Assembly: GCF_029213205.1 (NCBI RefSeq)
Contig: NZ_JARGNH010000003.1
Span: forward strand, 124,001 to 188,000
Reading direction: 5' to 3'
Length of the DNA stretch: 64,000 nt
From: Pseudooceanicola sp.
GTDB taxonomy: Bacteria > Pseudomonadota > Alphaproteobacteria > Rhodobacterales > Rhodobacteraceae
Below the pieces are notes generated by a model. That model was not told where the DNA came from and searched no databases. It was given only the letters and a program-made list of their open reading frames with translations. The translations under genes were made by a program, and so were the position numbers. Positions 52,758-61,344 of this stretch are shown here, piece after piece (the first letter of the stretch is position 1; each line of letters begins with the position of its first letter).

Positions 52758-53033
52758 ATGCCGAGAGAATGCCGCAGGGTTCGGGTGACAGGCCGGGTGC
52801 AGGGCGTGGCGTTTCGCGCCTGGAGCCGGGGTCAGGCCAGAAAGCTGGGGCTGAGCGGCTGGGTGCGCAACGACGGCGACGGGTCGGTGTCGGCGCTGAT
52901 CTGCGGCGACAGAGCGGCGCTCGAGGCGATGATCACCGCCTTCTGGCAGGGGCCGGGGGCCGCCGAGGTGCGCGATGTGCAGGTCGTCGCGGCGGCGCGT
53001 GCCGAGATCACCGGGTTTGAAATTCTGCGGTGA
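52758..53033 (+). CDS. acyP: Acylphosphatase
   Basis: This 91-residue enzyme hydrolyses carboxyl-phosphate bonds such as acetyl phosphate. ATG 52758 (MPRECRRVRV) follows TGGAGG. The signature VTGRVQGVAFRAWSRGQA holds the catalytic Arg, and the Asn lies in GWVRNDGDGSV. It lies 51 bases after ecm on the same strand and may be cotranscribed. Its link with the ethylmalonyl-CoA genes could be incidental. Confidence 0.93.
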   Translation: MPRECRRVRVTGRVQGVAFRAWSRGQARKLGLSGWVRNDGDGSVSALICGDRAALEAMITAFWQGPGAAEVRDVQVVAAARAEITGFEILR

Positions 53034-53093
53034 TGGCGCCGGGTTTTCCCGGCGCCCAAGGGCCCGCCAATCCGGCCATTGAGGCCGGATCAG

Positions 53094-53133
53094 CGGGGGC
53101 CTCCGGCGGGAATATTTAAGGCAAGATGAAGCG
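53094..53133 (-). repeat. Dispersed intergenic repeat, family B, copy 3
   Basis: Read on the minus strand: CGCTTCATCTTGCCTTAAAT then ATTCCCGCCGGAGGCCCCCG. The CTTCATCTTGCC-x-TAAATATTCC core is shared with 60021-60085. Located between acylphosphatase and hbd, after both converging stops. Confidence 0.65.
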
Positions 53134-53162
53134 CAGGGCGTTCTTGGTGCTCGGCGCTGTGA

Positions 53163-54038
53163 TCAACGGGTCGGCACCGGGCTGTCGCCACGGTAGTCGT
53201 AAAAGCCACGGTCGGTCTTGCGGCCCAGCCAACCGGCTTCGACATATTTGGTGAGCAGCGGGCAGGGCCGGTACTTGGTGTCTGCCAGACCGTCATGCAG
53301 CACGTTCATGATCGCCAGGCAGGTGTCGAGCCCGATGAAATCGGCCAGTTCCAGTGGCCCCATCGGGTGATTGGCGCCGAGTTTCAGCGCCTGGTCGATG
53401 GAGCGGACATTGCCGACACCCTCATAGAGCGTATAGACCGCCTCGTTGATCATCGGCATCAGGATGCGGTTGACGATGAAGGCCGGGAAATCCTCGGCCG
53501 AGGCGGCGGTCTTGCCGATCCGTTCAACGATGCCGAGGCAGGTGGCGAAGGTCGCCTCATCGGTCTGGATGCCGCGGATCAGTTCGACCAGCTGCATCAC
53601 CGGCACCGGGTTCATGAAATGAAAGCCCATGAAGCGTTCGGGCCGGTCGGTGCGGCTGGCCAGCCGGGTGATCGAGATCGACGAGGTGTTCGAGGTCAGG
53701 ATGGTGTGGTCCTGCAGATGCGGCACCAGCTCGGCAAAGATCGCGTCCTTGATGGTTTCGCGCTCGGTTGCCGCTTCGATCACCAGGTCGGTCTGGCCGA
53801 GGTCGGTCAGGGTCAGGGTGGTGCCGATCCGCGCCATCGTCGCAGGGCTGTCGGCCTCGGAGATCAACCCGCGGCTGACCTGCCGGTCGAGGTTGCGCTT
53901 GATCAGCGCCATGGCGCTGTCCAGCGCATCCTGGTTCAGGTCAGTGAGCAGAACCTCATAGCCCGCCAGGGCCATCACATGGGCAATGCCATTGCCCATT
54001 TGTCCGGCCCCGATCACGCCAATGCGCCCGATGTCCAT
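53163..54038 (-). CDS. hbd: 3-hydroxybutyryl-CoA dehydrogenase
   Basis: This 291-residue NAD(P)-dependent enzyme interconverts acetoacetyl-CoA and 3-hydroxybutyryl-CoA. ATG 54038 (MDIGRIGVIGAGQMGNGIAH) has GGAGAG upstream. The Rossmann motif GAGQMG, the catalytic His in GFHFMNPVPVMQLVE and NRILMPMINEA are typical. It can feed crotonyl-CoA formation for Ccr or work in beta-oxidation. It is convergent with acylphosphatase; its neighbours etfBA use the same metabolic area. Confidence 0.94.
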   Translation of the reverse strand: MDIGRIGVIGAGQMGNGIAHVMALAGYEVLLTDLNQDALDSAMALIKRNLDRQVSRGLISEADSPATMARIGTTLTLTDLGQTDLVIEAATERETIKDAIFAELVPHLQDHTILTSNTSSISITRLASRTDRPERFMGFHFMNPVPVMQLVELIRGIQTDEATFATCLGIVERIGKTAASAEDFPAFIVNRILMPMINEAVYTLYEGVGNVRSIDQALKLGANHPMGPLELADFIGLDTCLAIMNVLHDGLADTKYRPCPLLTKYVEAGWLGRKTDRGFYDYRGDSPVPTR

Positions 54039-54183
54039 GTTGCGGCTCTCCCCGTTTCTATGTCGGGCAAGCATACGCGGGGGCGGGGGCGGGCCACAAG
54101 GGCGGCAGGCCGCGCGGGTTAGGCGGGCGTTAGCAATTTTGCGCAACAACAGGCGCGGGTGAGGCGATTTGGCGGTGGGGTCG

Positions 54184-55047
54184 ATGACCTACGAGATGCG
54201 GCGCGACGAGGCGCTCGATTACTTTTCATATTGCTATGACGGATCGAAAAGCCGGTTTCGCGGGCCGCGCCGGCGGATCGAGGGCAATTACATTGCTTTC
54301 CTTGGCGGCACCGACACCTTTGGACGGTTCATTCCGCGGCCGTTCCCGGCGCTTGTCGAGGATCGGATCGGGGTGCCCTGCGTGAATTTCGGTCGGGTCA
54401 ATTCCGGGGCCGATTCCTATCTGCAGGACGAGGTTGTGCTGGCGGCGATACGCCAGGCCCTGATCACCGTGCTGCAGGTGCCGGGGGCGCAGAATTTCAA
54501 CAATCGCTATTATTCGGTGCATCCGCGCCGCAATGACCGGTTCCTCAAGGCGACGCCGTTGCTGCGCCAGACCTATCCGGATCTGGATCTGGCCGAGGTG
54601 AATTTCACCCGGCATCTGCTGCGCCTGCTGGCGTCGGGCGGCGGCGAGCGCTTTGCGCAGCTGGTGGTGGAACTGCAGCGCGCCTGGGTGGCGCGGATGT
54701 CCGAGCTGATCCGTCAGATCGACGGCCCGGTGCTGTTGCTCTGGCTGGCGGATCATCCGCCCTGTGATCCGCGCAGCGCGAGCGGGGGCAGTGCGAGCGG
54801 GGGGACACCGGATGCTTGGCGCGATCCGCTCTTCGTCACCGCGCCGATGGTGCAGGCGCTGACGCCACAACCGGCGGCAAATGTTCAGGTGGTGGTCAGC
54901 CCGGCGGCGTTGGCGGCGGGCGGCGCGGGCATGGTGTTTGGCGAGGCCGAGGCGGCAGTGGCGGCGGGGTTGTTGGGTCCGGCGGCGCATGTCGAGACGG
55001 CGGATGCCCTGGCGCCAATGTTGCGGGCGATGTTGGCCCCGGCCTAG
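54184..55047 (+). CDS. DUF6473 family protein
   Basis: This 287-residue protein starts at ATG 54184 (MTYEMRRDEALDYFSYCYD), with GTG 54175 and TTG 54169 as alternatives. The conserved start of DUF6473 is visible: Y-D-G-S-K-x-x-F-R-G-P-x-R and FLGGTDTFGRFIPRPFPALVEDRIG, with NFGRVNSGADSY. The pattern of a beta-strand, GGT/GS and conserved acids suggests a sulfotransferase- or SGNH-like fold, unproven. Family members are found in Rhodobacteraceae. It ends at a terminator shared with etfA. Confidence 0.82.
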   Translation: MTYEMRRDEALDYFSYCYDGSKSRFRGPRRRIEGNYIAFLGGTDTFGRFIPRPFPALVEDRIGVPCVNFGRVNSGADSYLQDEVVLAAIRQALITVLQVPGAQNFNNRYYSVHPRRNDRFLKATPLLRQTYPDLDLAEVNFTRHLLRLLASGGGERFAQLVVELQRAWVARMSELIRQIDGPVLLLWLADHPPCDPRSASGGSASGGTPDAWRDPLFVTAPMVQALTPQPAANVQVVVSPAALAAGGAGMVFGEAEAAVAAGLLGPAAHVETADALAPMLRAMLAPA

Positions 55048-55058
55048 CGCGAAAACGC

Positions 55059-55086
55059 GAACGGGCCCGACAGAGCGGGCCCGTTC
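55059..55086. terminator. Bidirectional terminator between DUF6473 and etfA
   Basis: Arms GAACGGGCCCG and CGGGCCCGTTC with a six-base loop. On the minus strand it is followed by CGTTTTCG. It separates converging genes whose stops are 68 bases apart. Confidence 0.85.
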
Positions 55087-55115
55087 ATCAGATCAAGTGA
55101 CCGGGATCAGCCGGA

Positions 55116-56042
55116 TCAGAGCTTTTCAACCAGCTCCGGCACCGCGTCGAACAGATCGGCAACCAGACCGTAGTCGGCAACCTGGAAGATCGGCGCCTCT
55201 TCGTCCTTGTTGATCGCGACGATGACCTTGGAATCCTTCATCCCCGCGAGGTGCTGGATCGCGCCGGAAATGCCGACGGCGACATAAAGGTCCGGTGCCA
55301 CGACCTTGCCGGTCTGACCAACCTGCCAATCGTTCGGGGCATAGCCCGAATCGACCGCCGCACGCGAGGCGCCGACGGCGGCGCCCAGCTTGTCAGCCAG
55401 TTTTTCGATCAGGTTGAAGTTCTCTTCGGACCCGACGCCACGGCCGCCGGACACGACGATCCCGGCCGAGGTGAGCTCGGGGCGGTCAGAGGCCGCGACC
55501 TTGTCTTCGAGCCATTCCGACAGGCCCGGATCGCCAGCGGTTGCGGTGGCTTCGACTGCGGCCGATCCACCGGTGCCCGCGACATCAAAGGTCGAGGTGC
55601 GGAAGGTGATGACCTTGGTCGCGTCCTTGGATTTCACCGTCTGGATCGCATTGCCCGCATAGACCGGACGTTCGAAGGTGTCGGCATCGATCACCGCGGT
55701 CACGTCGGTCAGGATCATCACGTCAAGCAGCGCGGCAACGCGCGGCAGGATGTTCTTGGCGTCGGTGGTGGCGGGGGCGGCGATGTGGCTGTAGTCACCG
55801 GCCAGCGACACGATCAGCGCCGCGACGGGTTCGGCCAGGCGATGACCATAGAGCGCGTCTTCGGCGACCAGCACCTTGGACACACCGGCAATCGTCGCCG
55901 CCTCTTTGGCGGCATCGGCAGCCGAGGCCCCGGCACAGAGCAAGGTGACATCGCCCAGGGCTTTGGCGCCGGTCACAGCCTTGGCGGTGGCGTCCATCGC
56001 CAGCGCGCCATCATTCACTTCGGCAAGCAGAAGAACGGCCAT
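55116..56042 (-). CDS. etfA: Electron transfer flavoprotein alpha subunit
   Basis: This 308-residue FAD subunit of Etf accepts electrons from acyl-CoA and other flavin dehydrogenases and passes them via Etf:quinone oxidoreductase to ubiquinone. The C-terminal FAD domain has [12 protein letters not shown], the [20 protein letters not shown] and [12 protein letters not shown] segments. Start ATG 56042 overlaps the etfB stop by one base (TAATG). The matching quinone oxidoreductase is not in the window. Confidence 0.96.
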   Translation of the reverse strand: MAVLLLAEVNDGALAMDATAKAVTGAKALGDVTLLCAGASAADAAKEAATIAGVSKVLVAEDALYGHRLAEPVAALIVSLAGDYSHIAAPATTDAKNILPRVAALLDVMILTDVTAVIDADTFERPVYAGNAIQTVKSKDATKVITFRTSTFDVAGTGGSAAVEATATAGDPGLSEWLEDKVAASDRPELTSAGIVVSGGRGVGSEENFNLIEKLADKLGAAVGASRAAVDSGYAPNDWQVGQTGKVVAPDLYVAVGISGAIQHLAGMKDSKVIVAINKDEEAPIFQVADYGLVADLFDAVPELVEKL

Positions 56043-56800
56043 TACACGATCCCCTTCTCTTTGAGTTTGGCAATCAGCGTGTCCACGTCAGGCACCATTT
56101 CACCGGCTTTGCGGGTTTCCGGTTCGGTCGTCTTGACGATTTCCAAACGCGGGCTGACATCGACGCCATAATCGGCCGCGGTCTTTTCATCCAGCGGCTT
56201 TTTCTTGGCCTTCATGATGTTGGGCAGCGAGGCGTAGCGCGGTTCGTTCAGCCGCAGGTCTGCGGTGATGATCGCGGGCAGCTTGACCTTGATGGTCTGC
56301 AGGCCGCCGTCGACTTCACGCGTTACGGAGGCGGTGTCGCCTTCGACATTCAGGTCGTTGGCGAATGTCGCCTGCGCCCAGCCGGTCAGCGCCGCCAGCA
56401 TCTGGCCGGTGGCGTTCATGTCGTTGTCGATCGCCTGTTTCCCGGCAATGACCAGGCCCGGCGCTTCTTCGTCGATCACGGCCTTGAGGATTTTCGCAAC
56501 CGCGAGCGGTTCGATATCCTGATGCACGTCATCGGCGGCAACAACCAGGATCGCGCGGTCCGCGCCCATGGCCAAGGCCGTGCGCAGGGTTTCCTGCGCC
56601 TGTTTCACGCCGATCGAGACGACGATGATCTCTTCGGCCTTTCCGGCCTCTTTCAGGCGGATCGCCTCTTCGACGGCGATTTCGTCGAATGGGTTCATCG
56701 ACATCTTGACGTTGGCGAGATCGACACCGCTGCCGTCCGATTTGACACGGACCTTCACGTTATAGTCGATCACACGTTTGACAGGCACAAGCACCTTCAT
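56042..56800 (-). CDS. etfB: Electron transfer flavoprotein beta subunit
   Basis: This 252-residue AMP-binding partner of EtfA begins at ATG 56800 ([14 protein letters not shown]) after AAGGAGA; the frame is open upstream but not family-like. The family motif around [31 protein letters not shown] and the adenosine-site [18 protein letters not shown] are present. It is the first gene of etfBA. The 322-base region upstream separates it from the divergent small gene at 57123. Confidence 0.96.
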   Translation of the reverse strand: MKVLVPVKRVIDYNVKVRVKSDGSGVDLANVKMSMNPFDEIAVEEAIRLKEAGKAEEIIVVSIGVKQAQETLRTALAMGADRAILVVAADDVHQDIEPLAVAKILKAVIDEEAPGLVIAGKQAIDNDMNATGQMLAALTGWAQATFANDLNVEGDTASVTREVDGGLQTIKVKLPAIITADLRLNEPRYASLPNIMKAKKKPLDEKTAADYGVDVSPRLEIVKTTEPETRKAGEMVPDVDTLIAKLKEKGIV

Positions 56801-57070
56801 TGACGCGGTCTCCTTTGCTTCGACCCCGGCGCGGATTCGCGGTATCGGGGCCATCTCTCGCGTGTTGATATAGTCTCGAAACCCGACAGGACAGTGCAAA
56901 AACGCTCTAAAATTCCATGCGAACGCGGCGAATTGTCCGATCAGCGGGCTTAAATTCCACAATACGGAATGACTGGTGTGCCATTCAGTCGGTTCAACTG
57001 CGCCATCGGGCCAAACAAGTCCATCGGCCTGCGGCTGTTTTCACATTTTGGGCGAATTTGTCCAATAGGC

Positions 57071-57084
57071 TTGACGCCAGTCAA
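57071..57084. promoter_or_regulatory. Perfect TTGAC-N4-GTCAA operator before the small gene at 57123
   Basis: TTGACGCCAGTCAA shares exact half-sites and spacing with 13381-13394 and 19077-19090. It lies 38 bases upstream of the ATG at 57123 and about 270 bases upstream of the divergent etfB. The rest of the 56801-57122 gap shows nothing else clear. Confidence 0.55.
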
Positions 57085-57122
57085 GGCCACAGCGCGCCAC
57101 CAGTCAGAAAAGGGATCAGGAT

Positions 57123-57380
57123 ATGCCAATCAATTCGCGCAATTTTTCCCGCTTCGGGATTGCCGCTCTCGCGGTGCTGGCGCTGGCCTTCGGCATCGCG
57201 GCGCTGCTGCGGTCCGGGCCGGAGGTGCGCGTCGTCAGCCAGACCGGTATCGACACCGGCGGTGATGGCTTTGTTCAGATGCAGCGCTCGATCAGCGGTG
57301 GGGCGGGCGGGCCCATGCGTGACAGCCTCATCTGCGTTATCGAGAACGGCAATCAGCGCTGTACCCGCAGTTTCGACTGA
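57123..57380 (+). CDS. Small membrane-anchored or exported protein, unknown family
   Basis: This 85-residue protein starts at ATG 57123 after AAGGGATCAGG. One hydrophobic helix (about 12-28, GIAALAVLALAFGIAALL) serves as signal or anchor, followed by a short periplasmic domain with two Cys (SLICVIENGNQRCTRSF) that may form a disulfide. No family is recognised. A TTGAC-N4-GTCAA operator precedes it. The compositional bias, ribosome site and the operator make it credible as a gene. Confidence 0.65.
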   Translation: MPINSRNFSRFGIAALAVLALAFGIAALLRSGPEVRVVSQTGIDTGGDGFVQMQRSISGGAGGPMRDSLICVIENGNQRCTRSFD

Positions 57381-57515
57381 CAGCGCCAGCGGGTGACGCC
57401 CGAGCAGCCGGCGCGCTTGGTCGGTTTTGGATCATCATCGGTCGGATGACAGGTGCATTTGACGCGCGTTCAGGGGCATATCTGATCCTGCCCAACAGAA
57501 CCGGAGCCGCCCGCG

Positions 57516-60008
57516 ATGAAATCCCATGTCAAAGCCCTTGTCGTTGGCGGCGGTGCCGTCGGCACCTCGATCGCCTATCATCTGGCGCGGGCCGGTTGGT
57601 CGGATGTGATGCTGCTGGAACGTGACGAGCTGACCTCGGGGTCGACCTGGCATGCCGCCGGGTTGCTGCCGCTGTTCAACATGAGCTACGCGACCACCCA
57701 TATTCATAAATACTCGGTCGAATTCTATAAATCTCTTGAGGCCGAGACTGGGCTGAACGCAGGCTTTTCCATCGTCGGCAACCTGCGGATGGCACAGAGT
57801 GACGCGCGGATGGATGAGTATATGCTCTATGCCGCCACCGCCGAAACCGCCGGGGTGCCCTATGAATGGATGACGCCGCAGCAGATCAAGGACCGCTGGC
57901 CCCTGGTGCGGACCGACGACCTGAAAGGCGCGATCTACCATCCGACGGACGGCTATATAAACCCGGCGGATGTCACCATGGCGATGGCCAAGGGCGCTCG
58001 TCAGCGCGGCGTGACGATCGAACGGCGCTGGCAGGTCGATGGCTATCACTGGACCGGCTCCGCCTGGCAGGTCACCTGCACCAAGATGATCGAACGCGGC
58101 GGCAATCTGGTGGCCTCTGACGAACACGTGGTGATCAGCGCCGAGCATGTGGTCACCGCCACCGGCAATCACGCGCAACGCACGGCGCGGCTGCTGGGGA
58201 GCAAGACGCCGGCGATTCCGGTCGAACATCAGTTTATCGTCACTGAACCCGATCCGGCGCTGGTCGCCTATCGCGCCCAGGGCGGCGGCGAACATCCGGT
58301 CCTGCGCGACGCCGATGCCAAATGGTATGTGCGCGAGGAACGCGGCGGCTGGATCCTCGGCCCCTATGAACGCGGCGCCCCGGCGCGCTTTGCCTATGGC
58401 GTGCCGGACTCGTTCCGTGCCGATCTGTTCCCGCTCGATCTGGATCGGATCGAGACGGAATATCTGTCGATGATCCACCGGTTGCCGTCGTCGGAGAATG
58501 TCGGACTGAAGGACGATTTCAATGGCCCGATCTGCTATACCCCGGATGGCAACCCGTTGGTCGGCCCGGCGCCGGGTCTGCGCAACATGTGGCTGGCTGA
58601 AGGGTTCTCGTTTGGCATCACCGCTGCCGGCGGCACCGGTCATTACCTGGCGCAGCTGATGGTGGCGGGCGAGGCCGAGATCGACATGGCCAGCCTTGAT
58701 CCGAAACGCTACGGGGCCTGGATGACCACCGAATACGCGGTCGCCAAGAACGAAGAGGCCTATGAGCACGTCTTTATCCTGCACCACCCGGATGAGGAAC
58801 GTCCCGCCGCCCGGCCGCTGCGCTGCTCGCCCGCCTATGACCGGCAAAAGGCCGCAGGCGCGCAATTTGGCCAGGTGAATGGCTGGGAGCGCCCGAATTA
58901 CTACGCGCCGCTTGACTTTGACGACCACGCCGCGCGCAGCTTCCGGCGCGGCGGCTGGTGGCGCCATGCGGTGGACGAGGCGCAGGCGGTGCGTGCGGGC
59001 GTCGGGCTGATCGACGCCAGCGCCTTTACCAAGCACATCATCAAGGGACCGGGCGCGACGGCGTTCCTGGACTGGTTCACCACCAACAAATTGCCGAAGG
59101 TCGGGCGGATCAACCTGACCTATGCGTTGATGGGATCGGGCACCACCCGCACCGAATACACCATCGTCCGGCTGGCCGATGACGAATATTATCTGGTCTC
59201 CGCCGGCGCCTGGACCGCTTATGATTCCGATTACCTGCGCAAGGCGATCGAAGACATGGAACCGGAATTCGGCCGTATCGAACTTCAGGACGTCACCACT
59301 CAATGGGGCGTTTTCGCCATTGCCGGGCCGAAATCGCGCGAGGTTCTGGGCGCGTTGATCCGCGATGCCGATCCGGCGACGGCGCTGAGTAACAAACGCT
59401 TCCCCTGGCTGTCGATGCGCCTGATCGAACTTGGCATGGTGCCAGTGATGGCGATCCGGGTGGCCTATACCGGCGAATTGGGCTGGGAATTGCACCACCC
59501 CATAGAGATGCAGAACCACCTCTGGGATCAGCTGATCGCCGCCGGTGAACCGCAGGGGATGAAACTGGTCGGGGCACGGGCGCAGAACTGGCTGCGGCAG
59601 GAAAAGAGCTATCGCGCCTTTGGCACCGAACTGGGCCGCGACGCCACCCCGCTTGAGGCCGGGCTCGACCGGTTTGTCGATCTCGACAAGGAGTATCATG
59701 GCAAGGCCGCGATGCTGGCCACCGGCCACCGCGCGACCTGCGTCACCCTGCTGATCGACGGGCCCGGCGATGCCGATCCCTGGGGCCGTGAGGCGCTGTA
59801 TCACAACGGCGAAAAGATCGGCCGCCTGACCTCGGGCGGCTATTCGGTGGCCTTCGGCAAGAGCATCGGCATGGGCTATGTCCGTCCCGATCTGGCGCAG
59901 CCGGGGCAAAAGCTGAAACTCAGGATGTTCAACGTCCTCTGGGACGCCGAAGTGACCGAAGATAGCCCCTATGACCCCGCCAATGCCAGCATCCGCAAGG
60001 ATGGCTGA
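57516..60008 (+). CDS. FAD/GcvT-domain dehydrogenase, dimethylglycine/sarcosine dehydrogenase family
   Basis: This 830-residue flavoenzyme has an N-terminal DAO/FAD domain (about 1-400; GGGAVGTSIAYHLARAG) and a C-terminal aminomethyltransferase (GcvT) half (about 430-830), as in dimethylglycine and sarcosine dehydrogenases. The His in GSTWHAAGLLP is the position of covalent FAD attachment in DMGDH. These enzymes demethylate N-methyl amino acids and pass the carbon to THF, with electrons to Etf; etfBA is close by. Rhodobacteraceae carry many paralogues, so the exact substrate cannot be assigned. Confidence 0.9.
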   Translation: MKSHVKALVVGGGAVGTSIAYHLARAGWSDVMLLERDELTSGSTWHAAGLLPLFNMSYATTHIHKYSVEFYKSLEAETGLNAGFSIVGNLRMAQSDARMDEYMLYAATAETAGVPYEWMTPQQIKDRWPLVRTDDLKGAIYHPTDGYINPADVTMAMAKGARQRGVTIERRWQVDGYHWTGSAWQVTCTKMIERGGNLVASDEHVVISAEHVVTATGNHAQRTARLLGSKTPAIPVEHQFIVTEPDPALVAYRAQGGGEHPVLRDADAKWYVREERGGWILGPYERGAPARFAYGVPDSFRADLFPLDLDRIETEYLSMIHRLPSSENVGLKDDFNGPICYTPDGNPLVGPAPGLRNMWLAEGFSFGITAAGGTGHYLAQLMVAGEAEIDMASLDPKRYGAWMTTEYAVAKNEEAYEHVFILHHPDEERPAARPLRCSPAYDRQKAAGAQFGQVNGWERPNYYAPLDFDDHAARSFRRGGWWRHAVDEAQAVRAGVGLIDASAFTKHIIKGPGATAFLDWFTTNKLPKVGRINLTYALMGSGTTRTEYTIVRLADDEYYLVSAGAWTAYDSDYLRKAIEDMEPEFGRIELQDVTTQWGVFAIAGPKSREVLGALIRDADPATALSNKRFPWLSMRLIELGMVPVMAIRVAYTGELGWELHHPIEMQNHLWDQLIAAGEPQGMKLVGARAQNWLRQEKSYRAFGTELGRDATPLEAGLDRFVDLDKEYHGKAAMLATGHRATCVTLLIDGPGDADPWGREALYHNGEKIGRLTSGGYSVAFGKSIGMGYVRPDLAQPGQKLKLRMFNVLWDAEVTEDSPYDPANASIRKDG

Positions 60009-60020
60009 GGCCTTTCCCGG

Positions 60021-60085
60021 CTTCATCTTGCCCTAAATATTCCGGGGGAGTCGCGCCGCAGGCGCGGCGGGGGCAGCGCCCCCTC
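60021..60085 (+). repeat. Dispersed intergenic repeat, family B, copy 2
   Basis: CTTCATCTTGCCCTAAATAT-TCCGGGGGAG, then GCGCCGCAGGCGC, then GGGGGCAGCGCCCCC. It is the fullest copy and lies directly after the DMGDH-type gene stop, between convergent genes. Its end matches 6240-6292. Confidence 0.7.
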
Positions 60086-60103
60086 CGATCCCGGCCAGTT
60101 TCT

Positions 60104-60442
60104 CTAGGCGGCGGCCAGCTCGTCAAAGCATTCCAGCGCCTTGGCCGCGTACATCATCGCCGGACCGCCGCCCATCTGCAGGGTCATCGCCAATGCGTCG
60201 CCGACCTCGTCGCGGCTGGCGCCGCTGCGGATCAGCGTGTCGACATGCAGAACGATGCAGCTTTCGCAGCCCTTGGTGACGGCAATGCCCAGGGCGACGA
60301 ATTCCTTGGTCTTGAAATCCAGCGCGCTGCCCGTCTTGACTGCTTTGGTCAGCCCGCCAAAGGCACGGGTGGCGTCGGGGATGGTCTTGTTCAGCACCCG
60401 CAATTGGGATTTGGTCTGTTCGAGTTTGTCACGCCAGGACAT
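60104..60442 (-). CDS. Carboxymuconolactone decarboxylase / AhpD-like protein
   Basis: This 112-residue alpha-helical protein has the AhpD-type redox motif CESCIVLHV (CxxC-x3-H) in KEFVALGIAVTKGCESCIVLHVDTLIRSGAS. Small proteins of this family act as alkylhydroperoxidase reductants or of unknown role; true gamma-carboxymuconolactone decarboxylases lack the CxxC. It stands alone after the repeat. Confidence 0.9.
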   Translation of the reverse strand: MSWRDKLEQTKSQLRVLNKTIPDATRAFGGLTKAVKTGSALDFKTKEFVALGIAVTKGCESCIVLHVDTLIRSGASRDEVGDALAMTLQMGGGPAMMYAAKALECFDELAAA

Positions 60443-60521
60443 CTGCGGCTCCTTGTCGGTTTCACCGCTGTCAGAACATATCCGGGATATCGCGCGCCTT
60501 GATCGGGATCAGATTGCGGGT

Positions 60522-61316
60522 CTATTGCTGCCGCCGGAGCCGCCATTTCTCAAACCCCACCGCCGAGCCGTTGAACAGGTTCAGATCGACCCTGGTGTAG
60601 AATCCCGGCGCCAATCCGGTGCCGCTGTATTGCCAAAACGTCCAGCGATGGCCGGGATAGGTCTGTGCCGGGTGACCGGCGGTCGAGCGCAACCAGAATT
60701 CGGTGCCGCGCAGCAGATCCATCCGGTTGCGCTCAAAGAAATCCGGGGTCGAGTAGATCAGCGGACGGGTGCCGTAATGGGCTTCAAGCGCGTCGAGGAA
60801 TACCCTGGCCTCGGCGCGCACCGCTTCGGCGGGCGGGCGCTCGGTACAGGTCGGCGAAAACGGCGTCCATTCCATGTCCAGAACCGGCGGCAAGGCGCCC
60901 TTGGTGCGCGGCACATTGGCAATGAACCAGCGCGCCTGTTCGATGGCCGGGCGGCACCAGTAATAGAAGTGATAGGCGCCCCGGGCGATCCCGGCCCGGC
61001 CGGCGCCGCGCCAGTTCTCGTGAAACCGTTCGTCCAGCCGGTCACCGCCCTCGGTCGCCTTGATCCAGGCAAAGCGCATCCCGGCCTTGGCGGCGCGATC
61101 CCAATAGGCCTTGCCCTGGAACCGCGCCACATCGGTGCCATGCACCGGGTAGCTGGCCGGTGTGCGCCCCGACCAGTCATGCGGATCTGCATCGCCAAAT
61201 TGCGCGGGCAACCCCGCCACCGGGCGGATCTGCGGGGCTTTGCGACTCTCGCCTTCACCACCGCAACTGGCGATCAGCGCGAGGGCAAGGCAGGCGGTGG
61301 CGAGACGGGCCAACAT
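60522..61316 (-). CDS. GH25-family lysozyme-like lipoprotein
   Basis: This 264-residue protein has a lipoprotein signal (LALIASCGG, Cys at residue 18) and a glycoside hydrolase 25 domain. Catalytic positions are the Asp in HGTDVARFQG and the acidic pair in VLDMEW (DxE); FAWIKATEGGD, GAYHFYYW and FWQYSGTG are typical. GH25 muramidases cut peptidoglycan; here it would work at the outer or inner membrane in the periplasm in cell-wall remodelling. It starts 28 bases after the DAO gene stop in the same direction. Confidence 0.92.
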   Translation of the reverse strand: MLARLATACLALALIASCGGEGESRKAPQIRPVAGLPAQFGDADPHDWSGRTPASYPVHGTDVARFQGKAYWDRAAKAGMRFAWIKATEGGDRLDERFHENWRGAGRAGIARGAYHFYYWCRPAIEQARWFIANVPRTKGALPPVLDMEWTPFSPTCTERPPAEAVRAEARVFLDALEAHYGTRPLIYSTPDFFERNRMDLLRGTEFWLRSTAGHPAQTYPGHRWTFWQYSGTGLAPGFYTRVDLNLFNGSAVGFEKWRLRRQQ

Positions 61317-61344
61317 GGCGAGACCCTCCGGTCAGGAAAGCGGC

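Noticed and set aside
57435-60026. An 863-codon open frame on the minus strand opposite the DMGDH-type gene
   Set aside because: The plus strand encodes a complete, recognisable enzyme with a family N-terminus and C-terminus. The antisense frame is a by-product of GC-rich third positions.
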